Of a stretch of 52,371 bases of DNA, positions 1-7,823 are shown piece by piece. The position numbers and the translations under genes are program-made. The first letter of the stretch is position 1, and each line of letters begins with the position of its first letter. Under the pieces are notes generated by a model. The model ran no database searches, was not told the origin of the DNA, and saw nothing but the letters and a program-made list of their open reading frames with translations. The DNA comes from Flavobacteriales bacterium (lineage in GTDB: Bacteria; Bacteroidota; Bacteroidia; Flavobacteriales_D; Crocinitomicaceae), in NCBI GenBank assembly GCA_947470515.1, contig CANITF010000021.1, positions 1-52,371 of the forward strand, written 5' to 3'.

Positions 1-375
1 AAGATCAGATGTAGGTTGCGCTTTATCACCATATACATATTTAGCATCACCAAAAGCCAATATTGGAAAGAAAACAATAGGTAACAATATTAAACCAGCA
101 GCAAAACCACCTTCTTTACCATATGCTTTAGCTAACTCAACCATTATAATGATAATGATAATGAAATTAACAATTGGAATTAACATTAAAATAATCCACC
201 ATATAGGCTTTTTAATGATTTCCAACAAAACTACATAATTGTAAATTGGAACTATACTTGCCCATCCTGGCTTATCAGCCTTAGCATAAATTTTCCACAT
301 ACATACGATCATAAAGATCGCTAGCGCAAGGACGAATACAAAATAAGCGCCCAAAATTAAAATTAAATCTCCCAT
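1..375 (-). CDS. DUF5684-like small membrane protein (C-terminus cut by window edge)
   Basis: The frame opens at ATG 375 and runs without a stop to base 1, giving 125 residues of an incomplete protein. It begins with a hydrophobic helix (residues about 3-26), then a short polar stretch with KADKPGWASIVPIYNY, then further hydrophobic segments around residues 57-75 and 90-110. The KPGW-x-P-YN signature followed by membrane helices is typical of the DUF5684 family, whose function is unknown and which also resembles the N-terminal membrane part of some Bacteroidota signal peptidases. The missing C-terminus could decide between these two. Transcribed leftward; its upstream region is duplicated in front of the gene at 707-1225. 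Confidence 0.72.
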   Translation of the reverse strand, partial: MGDLILILGAYFVFVLALAIFMIVCMWKIYAKADKPGWASIVPIYNYVVLLEIIKKPIWWIILMLIPIVNFIIIIIIMVELAKAYGKEGGFAAGLILLPIVFFPILAFGDAKYVYGDKAQPTSDL

Positions 376-399
376 AGTAATTGATTTGGTTAAATGTTA

Positions 400-660
400 A
401 ATAAATAATAGTTGGGTGCCAAGATATACTTATTCTTTGAATATCCTAAAAAATGTTAAAAATTGTTTTCAACAAATAATTGGGGCTATGGAATGAAAAA
501 ATTAACTTTTATAAAATTACTGATGAGATTCTTAATTATTATATTTCTGTTTCTATTTGTTATTTCTTGCAAAAAAAAAGGACAAGCTAATTTCGTGCTA
601 ATAAAACAAATTATTTTGAAATGTTAGACTAGTCTATTACTCAGATTTAACAACAAAAGG
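400..660 (+). pseudogene. decayed partial duplicate of the lipoprotein gene at 1360-1980, with its upstream region
   Basis: Bases about 400-522 closely match 1236-1359, the region upstream of the intact lipoprotein gene. From ATG 523 the sequence matches the start of that gene through the signal peptide and lipobox Cys. It then jumps over about 180 bases (intact copy about 1437-1615) and resumes with AACAAATTATTTTGAA, ending near 660 with CAGATTTAACAACAAAAG. After the deletion the frame stops at TAG 625-627, leaving a 34-residue peptide that still has a hydrophobic leader and ISCKKKG. Calling it a pseudogene is inference; a surviving lipopeptide is possible but less likely. Confidence 0.8.
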
Positions 661-662
661 TC

Positions 663-689
663 AAAAAAAAACCTCCCGAAGGAGGTTTT
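663..689 (-). terminator. intrinsic terminator of the gene at 707-1225
   Basis: The arms AAAACCTCC (668-676) and GGAGGTTTT (681-689) enclose the four-base loop CGAA. Read on the minus strand, the hairpin is followed by a run of T from the A-tract at 663-670. It lies just past the stop of the leftward gene at 707-1225. Confidence 0.85.
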
Positions 690-706
690 AAAGAATTTTT
701 TAAAAA

Positions 707-1225
707 TTAATCTTTTCTCTTAATTACAATATTTAACAGCCATGCATTTTTAATTAATTGACCGATATTTTTAATAACATTTAAGAACCAAGATACGAGA
801 TTATTCAAGATAAAGAATACTACCTCTTTACTAACTCTAATTAGTACTACATAAAAGTAAAAGGTGAATAGCATCATCAGCATATCAACTATCTCCATCG
901 ATTCATTATCAATTCTTGACTTTATCGTTAAAATCAAACCAATTGGCCAAATCAAAAACATAAAGGCATCAAAAACGAAATTAACCACATATTTTAAATA
1001 AAAACTGTGAAGAGGGTATGTTCCATTATCCTCGTTGTACTCAATTGATTTCGATTCCCAAACATGACTTAATCTTGCTGTTGCCTTACCCCAAATACTA
1101 AAAGGCATAATAAAAGGTATGTAAACAATTAGATAGTAAAGTACACCAATAAAGGCTTTTACAAAGTGTTGTGAAAAACTAAATTTTTCAGTTTTTTGTT
1201 CTGCAGTTAGAATAGTTTCTTCCAT
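707..1225 (-). CDS. hypothetical membrane protein, 172 aa
   Basis: I do not recognise the family. The protein has a polar N-terminus of about 22 residues, a hydrophobic segment at about 26-46, two more at about 80-100 and 112-132, and an amphipathic, aromatic-rich C-terminus ending in basic residues (VIKRKD). It is probably an inner-membrane protein. It is transcribed alone, ends at a clear hairpin terminator, and diverges from the lipoprotein gene at 1360. The box TATCTTGG on the minus strand (1257-1264) resembles the Bacteroidota -7 element and is also present in the duplicated region upstream of the gene at 1-375. Confidence 0.65.
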   Translation of the reverse strand: MEETILTAEQKTEKFSFSQHFVKAFIGVLYYLIVYIPFIMPFSIWGKATARLSHVWESKSIEYNEDNGTYPLHSFYLKYVVNFVFDAFMFLIWPIGLILTIKSRIDNESMEIVDMLMMLFTFYFYVVLIRVSKEVVFFILNNLVSWFLNVIKNIGQLIKNAWLLNIVIKRKD

Positions 1226-1359
1226 AATAAATAGTTTAAATTAATAATAGTTTGGGCCAAGATATAGCTAATACTTTAAAAACCTAAAAAATGTTAATAA
1301 TTGTTTTCAACAAATAATTGTTGGAATGAAAAGGTTAACTTAACTTTAATAAATTACTG

Positions 1360-1980
1360 ATGAGATTCTTACCTATTATATTTCTTATTCTATTGGCCAT
1401 TTCTTGCAAAAAAGGTCAAGCGGATTTTGTCTTAAAAGGAACCATCACTGATTTAACGTTCAATCAAAATCTTAATGGAGCCGAAATTAAATTGTATCAA
1501 GTTCCAGTTGCAACAACCCAACAACAATTAATAAGTACAACTACAATTGGAACTGATGGTGCCTATTCTTTTACGTTTCCCCGTGACAGAATGGAGAAGT
1601 ATATTATTACTATTAACAAAACAAATTATTTTGAAATTATCGAAACAGTCTATTTTTCAGATTTAACAACAAAAGAAGATAATATCAAGAACTATTCAAC
1701 CAAAGCAAAAGCATGGGTAAAACTAATATTCTATAATTCAAGTCCAATGCCTGGAGATCAGTTGAAATACATAAAACAAGCCGGTAAAGAAGGTTGTGCC
1801 GAATGTTGCAGTGATGCAGAACAACTATTAAATGGATCAATAAATACTTCTATTTATTGCATTAACGACGGAAACACAGATTATTCCTATTATTATTGGG
1901 TTCTAGGCACGGGGAATCAAGGATTGAAAAGTGCATATACAACTCCTTTTGATACAGTTGAAATCAATTTGACTTATTAA
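1360..1980 (+). CDS. predicted lipoprotein with carboxypeptidase-regulatory-like fold, 206 aa
   Basis: The N-terminus MRFLPIIFLILLAISCKK is a lipoprotein signal with lipobox (LAISC), so the mature protein would be anchored at Cys16. Residues about 23-105 (LKGTITDLTFNQNLNGAEIKL, then GTDGAYSFTF) read like a small beta-sandwich of the carboxypeptidase-regulatory type, in which a GTDGxYxF turn is common. The C-terminal half contains a Cys cluster (EGCAECCSD) and a further Cys, perhaps disulfides. Function unknown. A truncated copy of this gene and its upstream region lies at 400-660. It converges on the helicase gene, ending two bases before that gene's stop. Confidence 0.7.
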   Translation: MRFLPIIFLILLAISCKKGQADFVLKGTITDLTFNQNLNGAEIKLYQVPVATTQQQLISTTTIGTDGAYSFTFPRDRMEKYIITINKTNYFEIIETVYFSDLTTKEDNIKNYSTKAKAWVKLIFYNSSPMPGDQLKYIKQAGKEGCAECCSDAEQLLNGSINTSIYCINDGNTDYSYYYWVLGTGNQGLKSAYTTPFDTVEINLTY

Positions 1981-1982
1981 AA

Positions 1983-3494
1983 TTATTCATCATCTAACAC
2001 ATTGCGTAATTTCTGACGCAACTGTCTATTATAAGTCTCAATCAAATATTTCAAATAATTCGGTGTGCTTTTAGAAATGCATTTTGTATAATGCTTCAAT
2101 CTGTGTTCAACGTGTTCCTGAATAACAGCCATTAATTCCAAAGCATGGTAAAAATCTGTTGAAGCCTCTACGATCACCTCAAAATGGTTCTCCATTGATA
2201 AATCAACAGCTTCCTTTCCTTTTTTTCCTGCATCAACGCATTCATAATAAACATCTTTGATATTGAATTTCTCCAACAAGTCTGTTTTCATGATATCACT
2301 CATTCCTCTTGGGAACTCATACTCCACTTCGAATTCTAAATCATCATTTTCTGACAAACGAGATTCCAAAAAGCGATCTGGAAAACGGAATGCATCCTGC
2401 CAGTTCAAATAATCTTGCCACAATCCAAAACGACGAACATTGTTGCCAAGGTCGATTAATTTAAACTCGCTTTTATTTGGGAGTTTACGTGAACCTCTTC
2501 CAATCATTTGGTGATACAAGGTCAACGATCTTGTTGCTCTATTTAAAATAATAGTTTGAACAGTTGGCTCATCAAATCCTGTGGTTAGAATTCCAACTGA
2601 AGATAAAATTGCATCAGGTGTTTCTTTGAACCATTTCAAGATATCCTTTCTGTCCTTATCACTATAAGTCGAATCTAAATGTTGGATCGGATAACCACGT
2701 TTCTTAAAGGTTTCTTCAACTCTCAAAGAAGTATCAATTCCTGAATTAAAAATCAACGTTTTGTTTCCAATAGCTACTTCTTCATATGCGAAAAGCAATT
2801 TCTCCTGCATGAAAAAATTTCCATAAACCTGATCTGAACTGTTAACTGTGAAATCTCCATTGGAACCAATTTTCAAGCCATGTAAATTAACATCATACGT
2901 ATATGATTCAGCATTAGAGAGATAACCACCTTCAATTAAAGAAGAAATACTTTCTCCAACAATTAATTTATTGTAATTATCGTTTAATGGTAATGCTTTG
3001 TTGCTGCTTAAAGGTGTTGCAGTGACACCCAAAATATTTCCGCCTTCATAAAACTGAAAAATCTTTCTGAAACTATTATAATGTGCTTCATCCACGATTA
3101 CCAATCCAACGTCTTTTATAAAATTCTCATCTTCATTCAAACGATTATTGAGCGTTTCCACCATTGCGATGAAACATGGAAATTCATCTTGATTATCAAT
3201 CTTCTTGACATCACTATTAATCACCATATTATTCACACCAATAGCAAACAGTTGTTTGGATGTTTGAACAGATAATTCTATTCTATGCGTAAGGATTAAA
3301 ACTTTTTCATTCGTCTTTTCAATGAATTTCCTTGCAATTTCTGAGAAAATAACTGTTTTTCCGCCGCCAGTAGGCAATTGAAATAGTAGATTGAATTTTT
3401 TACCGTTTTTTTCAAGCTCTTCAATAATAGAATGAACAGTTTTTGCTTGAAATGGGTATAATTCTTTTGCTTCGTACAATTCAGTATCTATCAT
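1983..3494 (-). CDS. DEAD/DEAH-box (ResIII-type) superfamily 2 helicase, 503 aa
   Basis: An ATP-dependent nucleic-acid translocase of superfamily 2. Counted from ATG 3494, motif I is LPTGGGKT (lysine 47), motif II VDEAH (135-138 for DEAH), motif III GVTATP, and motif VI HQMIGRGSRK near residue 345. The N-terminal LYPFQAKTV is a Q-motif-like start. The layout resembles RadD/YejH and the restriction-subunit helicase group, with a unique C-terminal region of about 130 residues that I cannot assign. An upstream in-frame ATG at 3548 exists, but the promoter TTTG-19-TACTTTTG at 3519-3549 lies inside that extension, so 3494 is the better start. There is no restriction or methylase gene beside it, so a repair role is more likely than restriction. 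Confidence 0.88.
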   Translation of the reverse strand: MIDTELYEAKELYPFQAKTVHSIIEELEKNGKKFNLLFQLPTGGGKTVIFSEIARKFIEKTNEKVLILTHRIELSVQTSKQLFAIGVNNMVINSDVKKIDNQDEFPCFIAMVETLNNRLNEDENFIKDVGLVIVDEAHYNSFRKIFQFYEGGNILGVTATPLSSNKALPLNDNYNKLIVGESISSLIEGGYLSNAESYTYDVNLHGLKIGSNGDFTVNSSDQVYGNFFMQEKLLFAYEEVAIGNKTLIFNSGIDTSLRVEETFKKRGYPIQHLDSTYSDKDRKDILKWFKETPDAILSSVGILTTGFDEPTVQTIILNRATRSLTLYHQMIGRGSRKLPNKSEFKLIDLGNNVRRFGLWQDYLNWQDAFRFPDRFLESRLSENDDLEFEVEYEFPRGMSDIMKTDLLEKFNIKDVYYECVDAGKKGKEAVDLSMENHFEVIVEASTDFYHALELMAVIQEHVEHRLKHYTKCISKSTPNYLKYLIETYNRQLRQKLRNVLDDE

Positions 3495-3518
3495 TCTATG
3501 TGTCCGGAAAATGGGGTA

Positions 3519-3549
3519 CAAAAGTAGCTCCTTTATTTCGAATTTCAAA
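3519..3549 (-). promoter_or_regulatory. Bacteroidota-type promoter of the helicase gene
   Basis: On the minus strand TTTG (3546-3549) is followed after exactly 19 bases by TACTTTTG (3519-3526), matching the known consensus TTTG-N19-TAnnTTTG. Transcription would start near 3512, about 18 bases before ATG 3494. This excludes the in-frame ATG at 3548 as the start codon. Confidence 0.75.
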
Positions 3550-3728
3550 ATGTTTTGGATTGATTAATTTAAGAATGTTAAAACTCCCTAAATTTAATAG
3601 AGCTACCCTATTTTCAGCATTCCAATTTTAATAAGATAAATTCATTTTTTGTTACTAATCTACTAGCATATTTCTACTTATTCGTTTAATTTTGTAATTC
3701 CAAATTTTCAACTTAAAATAGAATTCAA

Positions 3729-4679
3729 ATGAACGAAATAGAAAAAGTGGATTGTTTAATTATTGGTTCTGGTCCTGCGGGATTCACAGCTGCTATTTAT
3801 GCTGCTAGAGCCGATATGAAACCAGTTCTTTATCAAGGAATGCAACCTGGAGGTCAATTAACAACAACGAACGAAGTAGAAAATTTCCCTGGTTATCCTG
3901 ACGGAATTTCAGGTCCAGAAATGATGGTTCAATTAGAAGCTCAAGCTAAACGATTTGAAACAGATGTGCGATATGGATTTATTACAAAGGTAGACTTTAC
4001 TGGACCGATTCATAAATGTTGGACAGAAGAAGACAAAGAAATTCACGCAACTACAGTCATTATTTCGACTGGTGCATCTGCTAAATACCTCGGATTAGAA
4101 AGCGAACAAAAATACCTGCAATTAGGTGGTGGAGTATCAGCTTGTGCAGTTTGTGATGGCTTCTTTTACAAAGGACAAGAAACAGTTATCGTTGGTGCAG
4201 GTGATTCTGCATGTGAAGAAGCACATTATTTATCTAAACTTTGCACGAAAGTTACAATGCTCGTGCGTCGTGATGAATTCAGAGCATCAAAGATCATGAC
4301 TGACCGCGTAAAAAACACACCAAATATTGAAATTCTTTTCAATACCGATACAGTTGAAGTTTTGGGCGATGGAAATGTTGTCACTGGAACACATGTGAAA
4401 AACAGTAAAACGGGAGAAGAAAGAACAATACCTTGTACTGGATTTTTTGTTGCTATCGGTCACCATCCTAATACAGATATTTTCAAAGGTTTTATCGATT
4501 TAGATGAAACAGGTTACATTAAATACGCTCAACCAGGCACGTCTAAAACAAATGTGCCAGGGGTATTTGTTTCAGGTGACGCCGCGGACAAGACTTATCG
4601 TCAAGCTATTACAGCTGCGGGAACAGGTTGTATGGCTGCTTTAGATGCTGAAAGATACATGGCAGCATTGGGGCATTAA
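3729..4679 (+). CDS. trxB: thioredoxin reductase
   Basis: Reduces thioredoxin with NADPH through FAD and a redox-active disulfide; cytoplasmic. The 316-residue length is normal for the low-molecular-weight bacterial enzyme. The FAD-binding GSGPAGFTAAIYAARA sits at residues 14-29, the active-site disulfide is CAVC (Cys139, Cys142), the NADPH-binding VGAGDSACEEA follows near 155, and the C-terminal FAD motif GDAADKTYRQAITAAGTGC is near 280. A box TAATTTTG (3687-3694) fits the -7 element. It stands alone between the helicase and pcm and has its own terminator. Confidence 0.97.
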   Translation: MNEIEKVDCLIIGSGPAGFTAAIYAARADMKPVLYQGMQPGGQLTTTNEVENFPGYPDGISGPEMMVQLEAQAKRFETDVRYGFITKVDFTGPIHKCWTEEDKEIHATTVIISTGASAKYLGLESEQKYLQLGGGVSACAVCDGFFYKGQETVIVGAGDSACEEAHYLSKLCTKVTMLVRRDEFRASKIMTDRVKNTPNIEILFNTDTVEVLGDGNVVTGTHVKNSKTGEERTIPCTGFFVAIGHHPNTDIFKGFIDLDETGYIKYAQPGTSKTNVPGVFVSGDAADKTYRQAITAAGTGCMAALDAERYMAALGH

Positions 4680-4689
4680 TGATTTGTGA

Positions 4690-4763
4690 TTTGGCACTTC
4701 GATAAACTCAGTGACCAAATTAGATTGGGATTTGGCACTTCGATAAACTCAGTGACCAAATTA
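4690..4763. repeat. two tandem copies of the dispersed CTTCGATAAACTCAG hairpin repeat
   Basis: Two near-identical copies (4690-4722 and 4731-4763), starting 41 bases apart, read TTTGGCACTTCGATAAACTC followed by AGTGACCAAATTA. The ends TTGGCAC and GTGACCAA are nearly self-complementary, so each copy can form a small hairpin. Related copies lie at about 10045, 26530, 38617, 46590-46790 and 47044. Confidence 0.85.
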
Positions 4764-4772
4764 AATTAAGAT

Positions 4773-4799
4773 AGGGGTTGAGAAATTGATCCCTTTTTT
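4773..4799 (+). terminator. intrinsic terminator after trxB
   Basis: AGGGGT (4773-4778) pairs with ATCCCT (4789-4794) across a ten-base loop and is followed by six T. It lies beyond the two repeat copies and touches the 3' end of the convergent pcm gene. Confidence 0.65.
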
Positions 4800-5445
4800 A
4801 TTTTACCTTTCTTTCAAGCATAGGCACAAATTTAAACGTTCCTAATTCTTCTTCTTGAAATTCAGTTTCAGAAATTTTCACTATTCGTTTCATAATTTGC
4901 TCGCTTCCTTCGCCAATTGGAATAATCATCACCCCTCCTATTTTGAGCTGATCTTTCAATGTTTGAGGAATGTCAGGTGCTCCACATGTAACAATAATTT
5001 TATCAAAGGGCGCAATTAATGGTAATCCTAAATAACCGTCACCAAAAGATAAGCGAGGAGTAAAATTTAACTCATGAATTATTTTCCTTGCCTTTAAGTG
5101 CAATTCTCTTTGTCTTTCAATTGAGAATACTTTAGCACCCATCTGACACAAAATACAAGTCTGAAAGCCAGAACCAGTGCCAATTTCTAATATTTTATCA
5201 CCTCTTTGTACACCCAATAATTGTGTTTGGAAAGCAACTGTAATCGGATGAGAAATCGTTTGTCCAGCTCCAATCTGAAATGCCATATTCGTGTAAGCCT
5301 GTTCGACAAAAGCCAAATCCAAAAAAAAATGTCGTGGAATTTTATCAAACGCTTCAAAAATTGCTTCATTGGTAATTCTGCTATCTTGTCGCAGTTGAGC
5401 TATCAATTGCCTCCGCATTCCTTTGTGTTTAAACGAATCTTGCAT
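4798..5445 (-). CDS. pcm: protein-L-isoaspartate O-methyltransferase
   Basis: Transfers a methyl group from S-adenosylmethionine to L-isoaspartyl residues of damaged proteins, starting their repair. At 215 residues it has the family length. The SAM-binding motif ILEIGTGSGF is at residues 85-94, preceded by GAGQTISHPITVAFQ (59-73), a family hallmark that contributes to the active site. Later come VTCGAPDIP and LKIGGVMIIPIG. The start is ATG 5445. On the minus strand the -7-like box TAATTTTG ends at 5450, four bases before this ATG, so the message is probably leaderless. Confidence 0.95.
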   Translation of the reverse strand: MQDSFKHKGMRRQLIAQLRQDSRITNEAIFEAFDKIPRHFFLDLAFVEQAYTNMAFQIGAGQTISHPITVAFQTQLLGVQRGDKILEIGTGSGFQTCILCQMGAKVFSIERQRELHLKARKIIHELNFTPRLSFGDGYLGLPLIAPFDKIIVTCGAPDIPQTLKDQLKIGGVMIIPIGEGSEQIMKRIVKISETEFQEEELGTFKFVPMLERKVK

Positions 5446-5449
5446 AAGC

Positions 5450-5457
5450 CAAAATTA
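5450..5457 (-). promoter_or_regulatory. -7 promoter box of pcm (leaderless arrangement)
   Basis: TAATTTTG on the minus strand matches TAnnTTTG. Only four bases (GCTT) separate it from ATG 5445, so the transcript should begin at or next to the start codon. I see no clear -33 TTTG at the 19-base distance. Confidence 0.5.
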
Positions 5458-5616
5458 ACATTTAGATTCATCTTTTAAGAAGGTAATTTCAAACATCTAG
5501 CTGTTGAAGAATGTTTCGTTTATTTTTTTTAAGCTATTATTCTTTATTTCTAACTGTTTCATGATGAATCAAAGCCGACTGTTTATTATATTTGGTGAGC
5601 TAAAATAAAGTAAAGA

Positions 5617-7260
5617 ATGGCGATTTCTAAAAAAGAATTAGAATTTAATATAAACGACGATCAAATGCGCCTTAAAATAAGTGCAATTGAACGTGAATTA
5701 TCAATCATTTCTGAAGGTGGTGGTAAAAAGAGAGTTGAGAAATTGCACGAAAGCGGAAAGTTAACTGCAAGAGAACGCATTGACTTGTTGCTTGACCCAG
5801 ATACGGGGCGTTTCGAAATGGGTGCTTTTGCCGGATATGGCATGTACAAAGAACATGGAGGATGTCCATCTGCTGGCGTTGTAATTGTAATCGGTTTTGT
5901 ATCAGGAAAGCAATGTATCGTTGTTGCAAATGACGCAACAGTCAAAGCTGGAGCTTGGTTTCCAATTTCAGGAAAAAAGAATTTACGTGCTCAAGAAATT
6001 GCGATGGAAAATCGTTTACCAATTATCTATTTGGTAGATTCTGCAGGTGTTTACCTTCCAATGCAAGATGAAATTTTCGCTGACAAGGAACATTTCGGAC
6101 GTATTTTTAGAAATAATGCTGTAATGAGTTCAATGGGAATTGTACAAATTGCTGCAGTTATGGGAAGTTGTGTAGCTGGTGGTGCTTATCTTCCAATTAT
6201 GTCGGATGAATCTCTCATAGTAGATAAAACAGGCACAATTTTTCTTGCTGGATCTTATTTAGTGAAAGCGGCAATTGGCGAAAACATTGACAATGAGACA
6301 TTAGGTGGAGCAACAACTCATACTGAAATTTCTGGCGTTTGCGATTATAAATCTGCAAATGACCAAGAATGCTTAGCGACAATCCGCAAAATGATCGGAC
6401 AAATTGGTCAACCAGAAAATGCTGGCTTTGATAGAATTGAAAGTATAGAGCCAAAAGTTCCATTGAAAAATGTCTATGGTATCATGCCAACTGAAAGAAA
6501 CAAACCTTATGACACGAAGGAATTGCTTCGCACAATTGTGGATGATTCAGAATTAACGGAATATAAATCAGATTATGGGAAATCAATAATTTGCACGTAT
6601 GCTCGAATCGATGGTTGGAGTGTTGGAATTGTTGCTAATCAGCGTGAAATCATTAAAAACGCTAAAGGAGAAACGCAATTTGGTGGTGTAATTTATTCCG
6701 ATTCAGCTGACAAAGCTGCTCGTTTCATCATGAATTGTAATCAAAAAAATATACCCTTGGTTTTCTTTCAAGATGTAACGGGCTTTATGGTAGGTTCAAA
6801 AAGCGAGCATGGTGGAATTATTAAAGACGGTGCTAAAATGGTAAATGCTATGGCTAATTCTGTTGTGCCCAAATTCACTATTGTTGTTGGGAATAGCTAT
6901 GGAGCTGGAAATTATGCAATGTGCGGAAAAGCTTATGATCCGCGTCTAATTGTTGCATGGCCAACAGCTGAGATTGCTGTTATGTCAGGTGCTTCAGCAT
7001 CCAAAGTTTTAATGCAAATTGAAGTTGCGTCTTTAAAAGCTAAAGGAGAAGAAATTACTCCTGAAAGAGAAAAAGAACTTTCGGAAACCATTAAAAATAG
7101 ATATGACGAACAAGTTTCTCCTTTGTATGCTGCAAGTAGATTATGGGTCGATGCGATTATTGATCCAGCTGATACGCGAAAAGTTTTGTCTTTAGGCATT
7201 CAAATGGCAAATCACAAAAAAGCTGAAAAGCCTTATAACGTTGGTGTTATTCAAACTTAA
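5617..7260 (+). CDS. acyl-CoA carboxylase, carboxyltransferase (beta) subunit
   Basis: Carboxyltransferase subunit of a biotin-dependent acyl-CoA carboxylase, moving CO2 from carboxybiotin to an acyl-CoA. The 547 residues cover the two crotonase-like halves. RVEKLHESGKLTARERI (about 40-56) is the family's N-terminal signature. VMGSCVAGGAYLPIMSDE (about 187-204) and VVGNSYGAGNYAMCGKAYDP (about 423-442) are the two oxyanion-hole regions. The first half resembles methylcrotonyl-CoA carboxylase beta (HFGRIFRNNAVMSSMGI) more than propionyl-CoA carboxylase, but the substrate is not certain. The biotin/alpha subunit is not adjacent. A TATATTTG box at 5587-5594 may be its -7 element. Confidence 0.92.
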   Translation: MAISKKELEFNINDDQMRLKISAIERELSIISEGGGKKRVEKLHESGKLTARERIDLLLDPDTGRFEMGAFAGYGMYKEHGGCPSAGVVIVIGFVSGKQCIVVANDATVKAGAWFPISGKKNLRAQEIAMENRLPIIYLVDSAGVYLPMQDEIFADKEHFGRIFRNNAVMSSMGIVQIAAVMGSCVAGGAYLPIMSDESLIVDKTGTIFLAGSYLVKAAIGENIDNETLGGATTHTEISGVCDYKSANDQECLATIRKMIGQIGQPENAGFDRIESIEPKVPLKNVYGIMPTERNKPYDTKELLRTIVDDSELTEYKSDYGKSIICTYARIDGWSVGIVANQREIIKNAKGETQFGGVIYSDSADKAARFIMNCNQKNIPLVFFQDVTGFMVGSKSEHGGIIKDGAKMVNAMANSVVPKFTIVVGNSYGAGNYAMCGKAYDPRLIVAWPTAEIAVMSGASASKVLMQIEVASLKAKGEEITPEREKELSETIKNRYDEQVSPLYAASRLWVDAIIDPADTRKVLSLGIQMANHKKAEKPYNVGVIQT

Positions 7261-7270
7261 TGCACTTCAA

Positions 7271-7312
7271 TTAATTGGAAACACATAGACACATAGAATA
7301 CATAGATATTTT
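7271..7312. repeat. ACACATAG-type intergenic repeat
   Basis: AATTGGAAACACATAGACAC is followed by further ACATAG copies. The same TTGGAAACACATAG opening recurs at about 46578, where the element is interrupted by a copy of the other dispersed repeat. Short A/T-rich intergenic repeats of this sort are common in Bacteroidota. Confidence 0.5.
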
Positions 7313-7362
7313 TGGAAATCATAATCCCGAATAACAAATTATAAATCACAAATTCAAAGAAC

Positions 7363-7818
7363 ATGCATTTAGATTGGCAAGTAAAATATTATCCAGAATT
7401 AACAACAAATGAATTTCATGACATTATAGCTTTGCGTTTAAAAGCTTTTGTTGTGGAGCAAAACTGTTGTTACTTAGATCTCGACGGAAAAGATAAAAAA
7501 AGTTACCATTTAATTTGCAGAGATGGTTTTGGAAAAGTTATTTCTACAGCAAGAATCCTACCTCCTGGACTTTCTTATTCAGAAGTTTCAATTGGAAGAG
7601 TTGTCATTGACGAAGCTAGTCGTGGGAAAGGAATTGGACACGAATTAATGGTTAAATGTATGGCTTTCACAATGGACGAATTTGGAAAAGTTCCCGTTCG
7701 AATTTCTGCTCAAAAGCATTTGGAACAATATTATAATAAACATGGCTTTATAAGTACTGGAAAAGAATATTTAGAAGACGATATTCCGCATGTGGAAATG
7801 TTAAACTCCCCTATTTAA
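7363..7818 (+). CDS. GNAT family N-acetyltransferase, ElaA type
   Basis: An acetyl-CoA-dependent N-acetyltransferase of 151 residues. The N-terminal part LRLKAFVVEQNCCYLDLDGKD (about 27-47) is the signature of the ElaA subgroup, and the acetyl-CoA pyrophosphate loop is seen in RVVIDEASRGKGIGHELM (about 79-96). The substrate is unknown. The M13 peptidase gene starts five bases after its stop, so the two are probably co-transcribed. Confidence 0.88.
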   Translation: MHLDWQVKYYPELTTNEFHDIIALRLKAFVVEQNCCYLDLDGKDKKSYHLICRDGFGKVISTARILPPGLSYSEVSIGRVVIDEASRGKGIGHELMVKCMAFTMDEFGKVPVRISAQKHLEQYYNKHGFISTGKEYLEDDIPHVEMLNSPI

Positions 7819-7823
7819 TTACT

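Noticed and set aside
1983-3494. Type III or type I restriction subunit
   Set aside because: The helicase motifs are shared with RadD-like proteins, and no methylase, specificity or nuclease gene is adjacent.
3443-3631. 62-aa plus-strand frame near the helicase start
   Set aside because: It runs across the helicase promoter and N-terminus and lacks any protein-like pattern.
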